From: Nitrosospira sp. NpAV
Lineage (GTDB): Bacteria; Pseudomonadota; Gammaproteobacteria; Burkholderiales; Nitrosomonadaceae
Length of the DNA: 64,000 bases
Assembly (NCBI RefSeq): GCF_000832065.1
Contig: NZ_JXQM01000001.1
Span: 186,001-250,000, forward strand
Reading direction: 5' to 3'
In this document: positions 36,568 through 46,369 of the stretch, piece after piece
Layout of the letters: every line of letters begins with the position of its first letter
Numbering within the stretch: position 1 is the stretch's first letter
Made by a program: the position numbers and the translations under genes
Notes under the pieces: model-generated
What the model was told of the DNA's origin: nothing
The model's database searches: none
What the model saw: the letters and a program-made list of their open reading frames with translations, nothing else

Positions 36568-37416
36568 TTACTGCTCCGCAAAATCATGCATCGGGTGGCG
36601 ATCCAATCCTTGCGCCATAAAACTTGTCATATCGGCTGGAACCTGCGCCAAGGCGATTTCCGCGGCCCGCTCCGTGGAAAACTCGGCAAACACACAAGCG
36701 CCGGAGCCTGTCATCGCTACCTTCCGGGTGTTTTCGAGCCGCCTGAGCCACTCCAGATGGCGCGCTACCTCGGGATATGTCCGGCATACCACCGGCTCCA
36801 GATCGTTATGCCCAAGCTCGACCGAAAAGGGCGGTATTTTGATTGGAATCGTGTTTCGTGTCAATTCTTTACTGGCAAAAACCTCCGGGGTTGAGACATG
36901 CACCGGTGGCATCAGGATGAGATACCACGCGGGCGGGAGCATGATGGATGTAAGCTTTTCACCCACCCCTTCGGCAAAAGCATTTTCGCCGAAGATGAAT
37001 ACAGGCACATCCGCACCCAGCTCAAGCCCAAGGGTCAATAGCCGGCTCCTTTTCCAATCCAGTCCCCATAAGCGGTTGAGCGCCAGCAATGTCGTCGCCG
37101 CATCGGAGCTCCCGCCGCCCAATCCACCTCCCATCGGAATACGCTTTTCGAGAAAAATATCGACACCCAAAGAGACACCGCTTTCCCGCCGCAGGAGTTT
37201 TGCGGCACGCACACACAGATCCTTATCCTCTGGCACGCCGGGAGTAGGCGTATGCAGTTTAATCACGCCGTCTTTCCGCACAGCAAAATTGAACCGGTCC
37301 GAAAAATCGACGAAGCGAAAAACCGTTTGCAACAGATGATAGCCATCTTCTCTACGCCCGACCACATGCAGGAACAGATTGAGCTTGGCTGGGGCGAGGC
37401 AAATGAGCTTGGTCAT
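36568..37416 (-). CDS. ispE: 4-diphosphocytidyl-2-C-methyl-D-erythritol kinase
   Basis: 282 residues from the ATG at 37416, chosen because it puts APAKLNLFLHVVGRREDGYH right at the N-terminus as in the family; an in-frame ATG at 37449 would overlap lolB. A GHMP kinase of the MEP isoprenoid pathway: it phosphorylates CDP-ME. The glycine-rich ATP loop is IPMGGGLGGGSSDAATTL (~90-107) and the third motif is MTGSGACVFAEF. Followed at once by tRNA-Gln. Confidence 0.95.
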   Translation of the reverse strand: MTKLICLAPAKLNLFLHVVGRREDGYHLLQTVFRFVDFSDRFNFAVRKDGVIKLHTPTPGVPEDKDLCVRAAKLLRRESGVSLGVDIFLEKRIPMGGGLGGGSSDAATTLLALNRLWGLDWKRSRLLTLGLELGADVPVFIFGENAFAEGVGEKLTSIMLPPAWYLILMPPVHVSTPEVFASKELTRNTIPIKIPPFSVELGHNDLEPVVCRTYPEVARHLEWLRRLENTRKVAMTGSGACVFAEFSTERAAEIALAQVPADMTSFMAQGLDRHPMHDFAEQ

Positions 37417-37432
37417 CGAATCGGCGCTGACC

Positions 37433-38143
37433 TCAGTGATTACCCGCATTCCAGTTATCTATGACAAGTTTTATTTGAAGGCCGGGGCGTTTAAGCATCA
37501 ACAATTTCGGATGCGCTGGTTGGGTCTGCGTGGTTTTTGTCTGCATGGTTTGTGTTGCCAACATCGGAAAATAGCCCAAATAACTTATCTCCCAGCCGTC
37601 CTGACGAATCGCCACAACGGTCCCGTCGATATCCATATCCACCTCGGACACCGTTGCAGGTGAATTCACGCTTCGCACCCAGTATTGCAAACCCATAAGT
37701 GGCAAACGCCAGCCCAACACCCGTTCAGTCAGGGTTTCCACATCATCGGCATAAAAAGTTTCCTGCTCGGAAGTCGTCAGATAAACGCCTTCACGATTGC
37801 GCTGTATTTGCGCCACAGCCTGCCCCAGCGGGGAAAGGAGGAGGATTTCATCACCTGTATCGGTGTGATGCCATTGCACGCCACCAGAAAAACTATCTTT
37901 ACCGCCCGTTACCGAGGCTCTGCCAATCAGCCGGAAAGCAGCCGGCTTTGCCTCCGCGGCGCCTGCCACCGGTTCAATGACGATGGTATTGACAGGGGTG
38001 CCCTTATGAACAAGGGCGGTGCATCCGGGAAGGAGAAACAGCCCGCATAAAACCAGACTCCACCACGGTACATCATGCCGCCCTTTAAAAAGCGGAAACA
38101 GCCGAATCCCGGATTGTGCCGGCATTACATCAGCATGATCCAT
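37433..38143 (-). CDS. lolB: outer-membrane lipoprotein LolB
   Basis: 236 residues. Receives lipoproteins from LolA and inserts them in the outer membrane. The hydrophobic stretch SLVLCGLFLLPGC ends in a lipobox Cys at ~42, so the true start may be later than the ATG at 38143 (next ATG 38125). SFSGGVQWHHTDTGDEILLLSPLGQAVA-type strands and ETLTERVLGWRLPLMGLQYWV match the LolB half-barrel. Set between the TPR lipoprotein and ispE, the usual beta-proteobacterial order. Confidence 0.9.
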   Translation of the reverse strand: MDHADVMPAQSGIRLFPLFKGRHDVPWWSLVLCGLFLLPGCTALVHKGTPVNTIVIEPVAGAAEAKPAAFRLIGRASVTGGKDSFSGGVQWHHTDTGDEILLLSPLGQAVAQIQRNREGVYLTTSEQETFYADDVETLTERVLGWRLPLMGLQYWVRSVNSPATVSEVDMDIDGTVVAIRQDGWEISYLGYFPMLATQTMQTKTTQTQPAHPKLLMLKRPGLQIKLVIDNWNAGNH

Positions 38144-38149
38144 TCGGTA

Positions 38150-39871
38150 TTACTTCATGAATTTCTTCATGGTATTGATCAACGTCTCGTTACCGGGATT
38201 ATTTTTGAGTGAGGATTGCCAGATTTCTTTTGCTTCGTCCTTTACTCCCTGCACCCAAAGAACTTCGCCCAGATGAGCGGCGATTTCCGGGTCCGGATTC
38301 ATTCCGAAGGCCTGCCTCAGATAACTGAGTCCCTGGTTGAGGTTGCCCATACGGTAGTGCACCCAGCCGAGACTGTCCATAATGTAGGCGTCATTAGGGG
38401 AAAGCGTAATGGCTTTCTCAATAAGTTCCAATGCTTCCGGCAAACGGCTGCTGTGCTCCGCGAGGCCGTAACCCAGCGCGTTATAAGCGTGAGCGTGATC
38501 AGGCTTCAATTGAATGAGCTTGCGTAAATCCTGCTCCATAATATCGGTTTTACCAATTTTCTCCGCTGCCAGAGCCCGATCATAGAGCAGGTCGATATGG
38601 TCGGGTTGTTTTTCCAAGCCGTTGCTCAGCAACTGAAATGCTTTCTGATAGGCGCCCGTCTCTCTTAACAATTGGGCTTCGGCGATCGTCAGCTGGGCAC
38701 GCTGCTGATTATTCGTGACCGGCAGTTGCCGCAAGTATTTGAGAGCCTCATCCGTTTTACCCTTCTTGGTCAGCAGAACGGCATATCTTATCTGTGCCGG
38801 AATATATTGACTTCCACCCGCTACGGAGCGATACCACTCCATCGCCTCATCAAAACGCTGAGTTTTCTCATATATGCCACCAAGATAAAAGCGCACCATG
38901 CCCGGGTCTCTGTAGTCCAGCTCCAGCGCTTTTTTGAAATTCGATTCGGCAATGTCGAACTCGCGCAACTCCATGGATAGCAAACCCACCGCTAGGGCGA
39001 CGTCGGCATTACCCGGATTTTCAGCCAGCAATCTTTCGAATTGCTCACGCGCCTTGACATAATTTTTTTCCACCAATAGCAGGCGGGCATAGGTTATGCG
39101 TGTATCATTGGCTTTTGGATAAGTCTTTAGATAGTCGTCGTAAAACTCCATGGCGCTGGCATTGGAAGTTCGCGCCAGGATCCGCCCTTGATAAATGGCC
39201 GCCATCTCCCAATCCGGGCGGAGCGCCAAAGCCTGCTTCATCTCAGCCAGCGCAATATCGAAATGGTTGGCAAACCATGCGGCCTGAGACACCGCGAAAT
39301 GCGCTTCCGGTAGCTTAGGGTACGGTTCGGCAAGCTGTTTCACCAGCTCGAACGTTGCATTTTTATTGGAGTTGCGGACCAGCAGACTGTTCAACTGCAT
39401 GAAAGCCTCATCGGTACTACCTCCCTCCAAAGCCAGCAGTTTCTCCAGATGCGGCCGCGCCTCGTCCAGCCTGTCCGCACTCACCAGCAGCGCCGCGGTG
39501 GTCTGACGCGCGGGAACCGAATTCGGATCAAGTTCCACCCAAATCCTTGCGGCCTCAAGCGCCGGCGCGGCTTGACGTGAATGAAGCGCAATTTCAGTGG
39601 CTCGCTGGGCGACGCGTGGATCACGGGTGGTTTTCGCCAGTTTGAGATAAGTACGGGTGGCGATTTCCTGGTCACCGCGCTGCAAGGCCGTTTCACCCAG
39701 TAAAAAATCAAACAGGATGGGGGGGGTCAAGTCCTGACTGGGTAATTTTGACCGTCCAGCATCAGCCTGCTCCGCTGGCTTGCGTGCATTGACAGGGGCC
39801 TTGCCTGGAATTTGTGCACAGGCAGCGAGGAAGAACAGCAGCAGCAATGCGCCGGGAATTTTAAGATTCAT
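38150..39871 (-). CDS. TPR-repeat lipoprotein
   Basis: 573 residues. The signal MNLKIPGALLLLFFLAACAQ has a lipobox Cys at ~18. The rest is about a dozen tetratricopeptide repeats, e.g. LLGETALQRGDQEIATRTYL, FKKALELDYRDPGMVRFYLG and ALELIEKAITLSPNDAYIMD with the following SLGWVHYRMGNLNQGL. TPR solenoids serve as protein docking platforms; homologues lie before lolB-ispE in many beta-proteobacteria and may help outer-membrane assembly, but the role is unproven. Ends 6 bases before lolB, so in one operon. Confidence 0.88.
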   Translation of the reverse strand: MNLKIPGALLLLFFLAACAQIPGKAPVNARKPAEQADAGRSKLPSQDLTPPILFDFLLGETALQRGDQEIATRTYLKLAKTTRDPRVAQRATEIALHSRQAAPALEAARIWVELDPNSVPARQTTAALLVSADRLDEARPHLEKLLALEGGSTDEAFMQLNSLLVRNSNKNATFELVKQLAEPYPKLPEAHFAVSQAAWFANHFDIALAEMKQALALRPDWEMAAIYQGRILARTSNASAMEFYDDYLKTYPKANDTRITYARLLLVEKNYVKAREQFERLLAENPGNADVALAVGLLSMELREFDIAESNFKKALELDYRDPGMVRFYLGGIYEKTQRFDEAMEWYRSVAGGSQYIPAQIRYAVLLTKKGKTDEALKYLRQLPVTNNQQRAQLTIAEAQLLRETGAYQKAFQLLSNGLEKQPDHIDLLYDRALAAEKIGKTDIMEQDLRKLIQLKPDHAHAYNALGYGLAEHSSRLPEALELIEKAITLSPNDAYIMDSLGWVHYRMGNLNQGLSYLRQAFGMNPDPEIAAHLGEVLWVQGVKDEAKEIWQSSLKNNPGNETLINTMKKFMK

Positions 39872-40585
39872 GGAAAATCAAGACAGGGTAGGTCCGAAAA
39901 TAAGGCTAATAAGAAAATATGGGGCAGCGCTGACCTTCAGTACAGCCCACATATTAGGTATATTTTACACTTCTCACAAGTGGACGTTGCCAAGCAAGGA
40001 GACTTGGACGAACTTCTATAGGCAGCCTTATAAATTCAAAGTTCCAAACAAATCCACTTACCGATTGAGCTGAATCCGGTGGCTGATCGCCCGCTTAATA
40101 GATCAGTGGCATGATTTAATAACAATATTTCGTATTTTTCCGTATTATTGACTCTCACATTCTCGGGTGAGGGCTGTGGCGGGGCGAATTGCACAGTTTT
40201 TGCGACATGGGACTGCCTAGCGATTCCTTGAAATGGAATAGCCATTCCGCGTTGTTGACCTTGCCCTGCGCTCCAAAATCGCACCTCATCCCGTCCAATT
40301 ACCGGATTCAGATTGAACCAACCGGGAAAACAATTAATGAACTTTCGAATATGTTGCTTGAGTTCTGTGAAGCGCTAACCTGACAAGTGAGTGGGCACAT
40401 GCCGGGCAAAATCGGAAATGAACATACAGGAGAGCAGCCGCGGTGAACGTGATTTTACCACAACCATATACGGCGGTGCTTTGCAGGTAATCTGCTTTGG
40501 AAATGGACGGACGGTTAACTACAGGATTTAGGTTTATAGTGATACTCCTCGGCGCACGCCGCCCAGTCAAAGCCGGCGGATTCAG
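39872..40585. other. 714-bp gene-free region between divergent operons
   Basis: Lies between the divergent TPR lipoprotein and ABC exporter genes. No supported coding sequence. It holds one copy of a ~33-bp repeat (40099-40131) followed by a small CTCAC/GTGAG hairpin near 40155-40172, and a GGATTTAGG word 54 bases before the ABC gene. Promoters for both operons must be here, but I could not place them. Confidence 0.5.
40099..40131 (+). repeat. intergenic repeat, copy 1
   Basis: TAGATCAGTG, then ATGATTTAATAACAATATTTC: matches 44411-44441 with two mismatches and a few one-base gaps or shifts. A Ctc/gggtgag hairpin follows in both copies. See copy 2. Confidence 0.6.
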
Positions 40586-41347
40586 ATGACTGAACAAATC
40601 GCTTCACCCACCATTTCCGCACGTAGCTTATCCCGCTATTTCGGCAATCGCGTCGCCGTGCGCGAAATCAACCTGGAACTTAAGCATGGTGAAATTTTGG
40701 GACTTCTCGGCCCCAACGGTGCGGGTAAAACCACCATCATGCGCATGCTCACCGGCAATCTTGCTCCGAGCGCCGGTTGCGTCGAGATCTGCGGAATAGA
40801 TTTGCTGGACAAACCTCGCGATGCCAAGGCATGCATCGGTTATCTACCCGAGATACCCCCACTCTACCGGGAGCTAACAGTAAACGAATACTTGCAATTC
40901 GCCGCCAGGTTGCATCGCCTCAGCAACGCAGAAATCCAGTTTGCGCTGGATAGAGTTATACACCGCTGCGGGCTGGATGACGCAGGTAAACGTCTGATTG
41001 GTTCGCTGTCAAAAGGCTATCAGCAGCGTGTGGGAATTGCCCAGGCCATTATCCACGATCCGGGTGTGATCATACTTGATGAACCGACAGTCGGACTCGA
41101 CCCTAACCAGATACGGGAAATTCGTACTCTTATCCGTGAGCTGGGTACTGAGCGGAGCGTCATTCTCTCGACTCACCTTCTGCCTGAAGTCGAAAGCATA
41201 TGCGATCGGGTACAGATCATGCATAAGGGAAGCACGGTATTGAGTGACTCCCTCAACAACCTGAAACAGAAGGGAATCAGCCTGGAAGAAACATTCATGC
41301 AATTCACCATGGATACGGAAAATCCCAAAAGTTCTTCATCGCCATGA
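40586..41347 (+). CDS. ABC transporter ATP-binding protein (GldA-like)
   Basis: 253 residues. Complete ABC ATPase: Walker A in GLLGPNGAGKTTIMRML, the Q-loop/helical region GYLPEIPPLYRELTV, the signature LSKGYQQRVGIAQA, Walker B VIILDEPTVGLDP and the switch His in VILSTHLLPEV. It energises the two membrane proteins that follow. The set ATPase, ABC-2 permease and GldG-like protein resembles the Gld gliding/exporter module but occurs widely in non-gliding proteobacteria, where the cargo is unknown. Its end overlaps the permease start (ATGA). Confidence 0.92.
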   Translation: MTEQIASPTISARSLSRYFGNRVAVREINLELKHGEILGLLGPNGAGKTTIMRMLTGNLAPSAGCVEICGIDLLDKPRDAKACIGYLPEIPPLYRELTVNEYLQFAARLHRLSNAEIQFALDRVIHRCGLDDAGKRLIGSLSKGYQQRVGIAQAIIHDPGVIILDEPTVGLDPNQIREIRTLIRELGTERSVILSTHLLPEVESICDRVQIMHKGSTVLSDSLNNLKQKGISLEETFMQFTMDTENPKSSSSP

Positions 41348-42090
41348 TTCTGGTTATTGCCCGGAAAGAGTTAAAAATCCTGTTTGGCTCACCGCTAGCC
41401 TGGATATTACTTGCATTGGTGCAGCTCGTGCTGGCCTGGATTTTCCTGGCGCATCTCGATACTTTTCTGCAGATTCAGCCGCAACTTGTGAGAATCGCCA
41501 ATCCACCGGGCGCGACGGAAACGATTATTGCGCCGGTATTCGCTATGGCCGCGATAGTGCTGCTGATGATCACCCCTCTTTTAACCGCGCGCCTCATCGC
41601 CGAGGAGCGCCGCAACCACACCATGACCTTTCTTATTTCAGCACCTATTTCGATGATCGACATCGTTCTGGGAAAATTCCTCGGCCTGATGGTGTTCTTT
41701 TCTATAATGATCATGCTGGTCGTAATGCTGTCGATGTCTCTACTGGCAGGCGGCCCGTTGGATTTCGGCTTGCTGCTGAGCAATGTCGCCGGCTTGTTCC
41801 TGATAGCCGCTTGTTTCGCCTCTCTCGGACTTTATTTCTCCTGCCTTAGCGCCCATCCGGCGATTGCGGCTGCCGGCGCCCTGGGCGCACTGCTGATATT
41901 GTGGGTGCTGGACATCGCGGCGGGGGACGATAAGGATAGTGTCACACGTGATCTCTCTCTGCTCGCACATTATGAAAATTTCAATCGCGGCATGATCGAT
42001 ACTTTTGATCTAGCGTACTTCTCGCTGTTCGTCCTAGTCTTTCTGGTGCTATCTATCCGCCGGCTGGATAAGGAACGGCTGCGTGGTTAA
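41344..42090 (+). CDS. ABC-2 type permease (GldF-like)
   Basis: 248 residues with six hydrophobic segments, from LAWILLALVQLVLAWIFLA to LAYFSLFVLVFLVLSIRRLD. The conserved ITPLLTARLIAEERRNHTM segment between helices 2 and 3 is typical of ABC-2/GldF-type permeases. Overlaps the ATPase gene by 4 bases and precedes the GldG-like gene by 12, so a single operon. Confidence 0.9.
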   Translation: MILVIARKELKILFGSPLAWILLALVQLVLAWIFLAHLDTFLQIQPQLVRIANPPGATETIIAPVFAMAAIVLLMITPLLTARLIAEERRNHTMTFLISAPISMIDIVLGKFLGLMVFFSIMIMLVVMLSMSLLAGGPLDFGLLLSNVAGLFLIAACFASLGLYFSCLSAHPAIAAAGALGALLILWVLDIAAGDDKDSVTRDLSLLAHYENFNRGMIDTFDLAYFSLFVLVFLVLSIRRLDKERLRG

Positions 42091-42102
42091 CCGTGGCGTC
42101 AT

Positions 42103-43464
42103 GTGATAATGACTATGGTCACTCACCAACGGCGACTGTACTGGTTGATGCAAAACAGCGTATTTTTGGTGCTGCTGATATCGTTGGCCGGGTTGCTAGG
42201 TTACCTTGCGCGTGAAACCCGCATTCAGTGGGATATCAGCCAAAATGGGCGCAACAGCCTAAGCCAAGCAAGCGTCGAGGTATTAAAAAAAATCAACGGC
42301 CCGCTTGGCGTCACTGTCTACGCCACGGCTCAAGACGCGCAATCGGGGGATATTCGTAAAATCATCCGTGAATTCCTCTCGCGTTATCAGCGTATCAAAC
42401 CTGACCTTGTCGTTACATTCATCGACCCCGCAACGCAGCCGAAGCTCACGCAGGACGCGGGTGTCCAGGAAAACGGGGAAATGGTGGTAACGTTCAATGG
42501 CAAAAGTGAACGCCTCATCACGGTCAACGAACAGGCGCTCACCAATCTGCTGATGCGGCTGGCGCGTTCCAGGGAAAAACCGGTGATAATGCTTGGCGGA
42601 CACGGCGAGCGCAAACTGGACGGGTTTGCGAGCCATGACCTGGGGGAATTCGGCAAACAATTAATGACGAAGGGGCTCAAAACCGGGACACTCAATCTTT
42701 CTACCGCTCCCGATGTACCGGCCAACGCGGGCGTACTCGTAATTGCCTCGCCACAAGTTGACCTGCAGGAAGGTGAAGTGGACAAGCTGCTTGCATATAT
42801 CGGCCGCGGCGGCAATTTGTTGTGGCTAATAGATGAGGGACCCTTGCATGGCCTGCAACCGCTTGCCGAGAAACTGGATTTGACGCTCACACCAGGCGTG
42901 GTGGTTGATCCTCAGGCTCAGCAGCTAAAATTGCCCATCACTGTCGCGTTGGGCGCGAATTATGGGCAGCATCCAGTCACTCGCAACTTCGACTATATTA
43001 CGATGTTTCCTTTTGCTCGTCAGATAATCGTCAACGAAAATGACAATTGGCATAGCGTTTCACTGGTGGAGGCGGCTGACCATGGATGGGTGGAAACAGG
43101 CAAGCTGGATTCCGGCATCGCCTTTGACAAACTGTATGACGTATCCGGTCCTGTAAGCATCGCCGCCGCCCTGAACCGTATCGTGCATGACCGCGAACAG
43201 CGTATCGCCATTATCGGCAGCGGGAATTTTCTTGCGAACACGTATCTTGGCAACGGCAACAATCTGGATTTTGGCATTAATCTCGTCAACTGGCTCACCG
43301 GCGACGAGAATCTCATTACTATTCAACCCCGGGCCACACTCGACAGCAACCTGGTGTTAAATGAATCAACGCTTTTCATGATTGCTGGCGGTTTTCTCAT
43401 CGTTTTGCCGCTGGTTTTCCTGGCAAGCGGATTGATCACATGGTGGCGGCGCGGAAGGAGATGA
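42103..43464 (+). CDS. GldG-like ABC transporter accessory protein
   Basis: 453 residues. A first membrane helix (~15-35, FLVLLISLAGLLGYLA), a large periplasmic DUF4350/ABC_transp_aux-like domain (residues ~40-410; KKINGPLGVTVYA, VTFIDPATQPKLTQD, VIMLGGHGERKL, LLWLIDEGPLHGLQPLAEKL) and a C-terminal helix (FMIAGGFLIVLPLVFLASGL) followed by a basic tail. Start at 42103, or ATG 42109/42115. Third gene of the exporter module. Confidence 0.88.
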   Translation: MIMTMVTHQRRLYWLMQNSVFLVLLISLAGLLGYLARETRIQWDISQNGRNSLSQASVEVLKKINGPLGVTVYATAQDAQSGDIRKIIREFLSRYQRIKPDLVVTFIDPATQPKLTQDAGVQENGEMVVTFNGKSERLITVNEQALTNLLMRLARSREKPVIMLGGHGERKLDGFASHDLGEFGKQLMTKGLKTGTLNLSTAPDVPANAGVLVIASPQVDLQEGEVDKLLAYIGRGGNLLWLIDEGPLHGLQPLAEKLDLTLTPGVVVDPQAQQLKLPITVALGANYGQHPVTRNFDYITMFPFARQIIVNENDNWHSVSLVEAADHGWVETGKLDSGIAFDKLYDVSGPVSIAAALNRIVHDREQRIAIIGSGNFLANTYLGNGNNLDFGINLVNWLTGDENLITIQPRATLDSNLVLNESTLFMIAGGFLIVLPLVFLASGLITWWRRGRR

Positions 43465-43491
43465 ACCCCGAACCTTGCAGAGGTATTCTAA

Positions 43492-44307
43492 TTGCCTGAA
43501 CTACCCGAAGTCGAAGTTATCCGCCGTGGCATCGTCTCCCATCTCGAGGGGCATCGTCTTACCGGTGCGACGCTGCGAAATCCGAATCTGCGCTGGCCGG
43601 TACCTCACGATCTCGGACACAAAATTTGCGGGTTGAAAATCAATACGGTGACGCGGCGAGGCAAATACCTCCTGCTTGACTGCGGTACCGGCACGCTGAT
43701 CCTGCATCTCGGCATGTCGGGTAGCCTGAGATTGCTGTCGGCCGCCACGCCGCCACAGAAGCACGATCATATCGATCTGATACTGGATACCGGCATGATT
43801 CTGCGTTTCAGAGATCCGCGCCGTTTTGGTGCGGTGTTGTGGGAAACAGGCGATGTTGTCCATCACGCATTGCTGGCTCGACTTGGGCCTGAGCCGCTTA
43901 CCGCAACATTCAATGGAAATTTACTCTATGCGAAAACCCGAGGCCGCAGTGCCAGTATCAAGGAAGTATTGATGAACAGCCGGATTGTCGTCGGCGTCGG
44001 CAATATTTACGCCAGCGAAGCGCTCTTTAGCGCGGGTATAAGCCCCATGACTCCCGCAGGGCAGATCGGCGTGCGCAGGTACGAGAAATTAGCACAGGCA
44101 ATAAAGGAAACGCTTAATCTCTCGATCGAAGCGGGCGGCAGCAGTTTGCGCGACTTCGTCAACAGCAACGGCAATCCCGGCTATTTTCAGCAGCAATATT
44201 GGGTATATCAACGAAATGGGCAACCGTGCCGGAAGTGCGATACGATCATCATGCAAATCAGACAGGGACAGCGTTCCAGTTTTTATTGTCCGCGTTGTCA
44301 AAAATAA
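43492..44307 (+). CDS. mutM: formamidopyrimidine-DNA glycosylase
   Basis: 271 residues, beginning at TTG 43492 so that after Met removal Pro is the catalytic N-terminus ([13 protein letters not shown] with Glu-3). Removes 8-oxoguanine and FapyG from DNA and nicks the abasic site. [21 protein letters not shown] holds the catalytic Lys region, [14 protein letters not shown] the H2TH domain, and C-terminal CRKC and CPRC form the zinc finger with the Arg of GQRSSFY. 28 bases after the GldG-like gene. Confidence 0.97.
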   Translation: MPELPEVEVIRRGIVSHLEGHRLTGATLRNPNLRWPVPHDLGHKICGLKINTVTRRGKYLLLDCGTGTLILHLGMSGSLRLLSAATPPQKHDHIDLILDTGMILRFRDPRRFGAVLWETGDVVHHALLARLGPEPLTATFNGNLLYAKTRGRSASIKEVLMNSRIVVGVGNIYASEALFSAGISPMTPAGQIGVRRYEKLAQAIKETLNLSIEAGGSSLRDFVNSNGNPGYFQQQYWVYQRNGQPCRKCDTIIMQIRQGQRSSFYCPRCQK

Positions 44308-44410
44308 GCAAGGAGCAGGTGCACAGCGAAGCCGAAACTCCAATTCGCGATATTATCGCGTTTACGAGATTCACAATCATCCTAAACATTGGTGGTTAAC
44401 GGCTCGTTTA

Positions 44411-44441
44411 TAGATCAGTGTTATGATTAATAACAATATTT
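44411..44441 (+). repeat. intergenic repeat, copy 2
   Basis: Second copy of the 40099-40131 repeat: TAGATCAGTG, two changed bases, ATGATTAATAACAATATTTC, then TTGATTCTCAC and a short CTCAC-type hairpin. 63 bases before proC. As in copy 1, a GGATTTAGG word lies between the repeat and the gene. Confidence 0.6.
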
Positions 44442-44503
44442 CTTCTTGATTCTCACCTTCGGGCAAGAGTCACTACTACCGGATTTAGGATCATAGGAGC
44501 GAC

Positions 44504-45316
44504 ATGAATATTACATTTATCGGCGGCGGCAATATGTCTTTCGCCTTGATCGGCGGACTATTGCAGCAGGGTTATTCGCCTGGGCAAATATGTGTAGTCG
44601 AAATCAATGCCGAAAGGCGTGAAAAAATAAAGCACGAATTTGAAGTTGAAACCGTGACGGAACTCGCCGAAGGCTTATCCGATAGCGACATCATTGTGCT
44701 GGCCGTAAAGCCGCAACAGCTTTCAGCCGTGGCGCGGGAGCTTGCGGCATTGCTCAACAATCATTTGATTATATCTATCGCGGCCGGTATACGCGCAACG
44801 GATATAAGCCGCTGGATGGAAGGTTATGCACGTGTGGTACGGGCCATGCCCAACACACCCGCGTTGATTCGCGCAGCCGTCACGGGACTATATGCCCTGG
44901 CTGGCGTTAGTGCGGAGGATAAGCGCAACGCAGAGGCCATACTTGCGGCGGTGGGTTCCGTGCTATGGTGCGATCGCGAAGAACTGCTGGATGCGGTTAC
45001 GGCCATATCGGGCAGCGGTCCGGCTTACGTATTTTATTTCATCGAGGCCATGCAGAAGGCAGCACAGGAACTGGGATTGGATGCAAGCCAGGCACGGCAA
45101 TTAAGCCTGGAAACCTTTATCGGCGCTGCCCGGCTTGCAATTCAAAGTAATGAAAACGTCGCCACGCTACGTGCCCGCGTAACTTCCCAAGGCGGCACCA
45201 CGGAGCGTGCGATCCAAGCCCTCGAGAATGACAACGTCAAGCATGCGGTCGTACATGCGATCCATATGGCGAATCAGCGCTCGCATGAATTGGGCGACGA
45301 GTTTGGCCGGACTTAA
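44504..45316 (+). CDS. proC: pyrroline-5-carboxylate reductase
   Basis: 270 residues. Last step of proline synthesis, NAD(P)H-dependent. The Rossmann motif is ITFIGGGNMSFALIGGLLQQG; then VVRAMPNTPALIRAAVTGLYA and the C-terminal signature LSLETFIGAARLA, with VTSQGGTTERAIQALE. Standard length. Followed by yggT and a DUF167 gene, the frequent proteobacterial order. Confidence 0.97.
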   Translation: MNITFIGGGNMSFALIGGLLQQGYSPGQICVVEINAERREKIKHEFEVETVTELAEGLSDSDIIVLAVKPQQLSAVARELAALLNNHLIISIAAGIRATDISRWMEGYARVVRAMPNTPALIRAAVTGLYALAGVSAEDKRNAEAILAAVGSVLWCDREELLDAVTAISGSGPAYVFYFIEAMQKAAQELGLDASQARQLSLETFIGAARLAIQSNENVATLRARVTSQGGTTERAIQALENDNVKHAVVHAIHMANQRSHELGDEFGRT

Positions 45317-45352
45317 AATTTACCGCATGGGCCACTGTTTTCCAGGACGTAT

Positions 45353-45925
45353 ATGCTCAACCAGATACTGATATTTCTGCTGGATACTCTGCTGGGTTTG
45401 TTTTCTCTGGCGCTGCTGCTACGCTTCTATATGCAACTGCTACGCGCGCCCTACCGTAACCCACTCTCACAATTTCTCGTGGCACTCACCGATTTTATCG
45501 TACGGCCCGCACGCCGGATAATTCCCGGATACAGCGGAATAGATCTTTCCACGCTATTACTGGCGTGGCTTGCGCAATGCATGCTGCTGACCGGCATGCT
45601 TATGCTTCAAGGGTACGAATTCAGATCGAATATCGGTATCGCGATCACGGGGCTGGCGCTGCTGGGGTTGATGGAAATCATCAAAATGACGCTCTATATC
45701 ATCTTGGTGGCAGTAATCATGCAGGCAGTGCTCTCTTGGTTCAACCCTCATACTCCGCTGGCCCCGACGCTCGACAGCTTCACACGGCCATTCCTGGGAA
45801 TTATCCGCCGGCGTATTCCGCCGATCGGCAATGTCGACTTGTCGCCCTTGTTTGTGCTGGTGATCATTCAATTATTGCTGTTCGTTGTGGCGGGAACAGC
45901 AAAGGAAATCTCTCTTCTGTTCTAA
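45353..45925 (+). CDS. YggT family membrane protein
   Basis: 190 residues in two YggT repeats, each with two membrane helices: LLDTLLGLFSLALLLRFYMQ with NPLSQFLVALTDFIVRPARR, then ILVAVIMQAVLSWFNPHTPL with TRPFLGIIRRRIPPIGNVDL. Family is linked to division and osmotic tolerance in some bacteria, but the mechanism is unknown. Sits 37 bases after proC and just before the DUF167 gene. Confidence 0.93.
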   Translation: MLNQILIFLLDTLLGLFSLALLLRFYMQLLRAPYRNPLSQFLVALTDFIVRPARRIIPGYSGIDLSTLLLAWLAQCMLLTGMLMLQGYEFRSNIGIAITGLALLGLMEIIKMTLYIILVAVIMQAVLSWFNPHTPLAPTLDSFTRPFLGIIRRRIPPIGNVDLSPLFVLVIIQLLLFVVAGTAKEISLLF

Positions 45926-45935
45926 TGCTTAGTGA

Positions 45936-46295
45936 TTGATTGATACGTCACGGGAGATTCATGTGCCGCCGCCTATGATGCCCGATCAGACTTGGTACCG
46001 CAGCGATGATGGAGGCCAGCGGCTTGTCCTTACGCTTCACATACAACCTGGCGCAAAACGCACCGAGGCCGTTGGGCTGCATGGCGACGCACTGAAAGTC
46101 AGACTGGCCGCGCCACCCGTGGAGGGGGCAGCCAACACCGCACTGCTGGAGTTTCTCGCTGCGACTTTTGATGTACCGCTACGTCAGGTGACGCTTAAAC
46201 ACGGAATCAAATCCCGGCGCAAGGTGGTTGAAATCCGGCGAACAGTGCTGGGGCCGGACGTATTATGTAAAGCACCCGATTTCGACACGGACTAA
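45936..46295 (+). CDS. DUF167 (YggU-like) protein
   Basis: 119 residues; a start at an in-frame ATG 13-14 codons in (MMPDQTWYRS) would give a more usual length. The family core reads RLVLTLHIQPGAKRTEAVGL, LKVRLAAPPVEGAANTALLE and VTLKHGIKSRRKVVEI. Function unknown. Eleven bases after yggT, same operon as proC. Confidence 0.92.
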   Translation: MIDTSREIHVPPPMMPDQTWYRSDDGGQRLVLTLHIQPGAKRTEAVGLHGDALKVRLAAPPVEGAANTALLEFLAATFDVPLRQVTLKHGIKSRRKVVEIRRTVLGPDVLCKAPDFDTD

Positions 46296-46369
46296 GGTCT
46301 GTTTCATTTCTTCGGCGAGAGCCGCGCGGTCCATCACTGAAGTTTCATTAGCCGTATAGATAAAGAACC

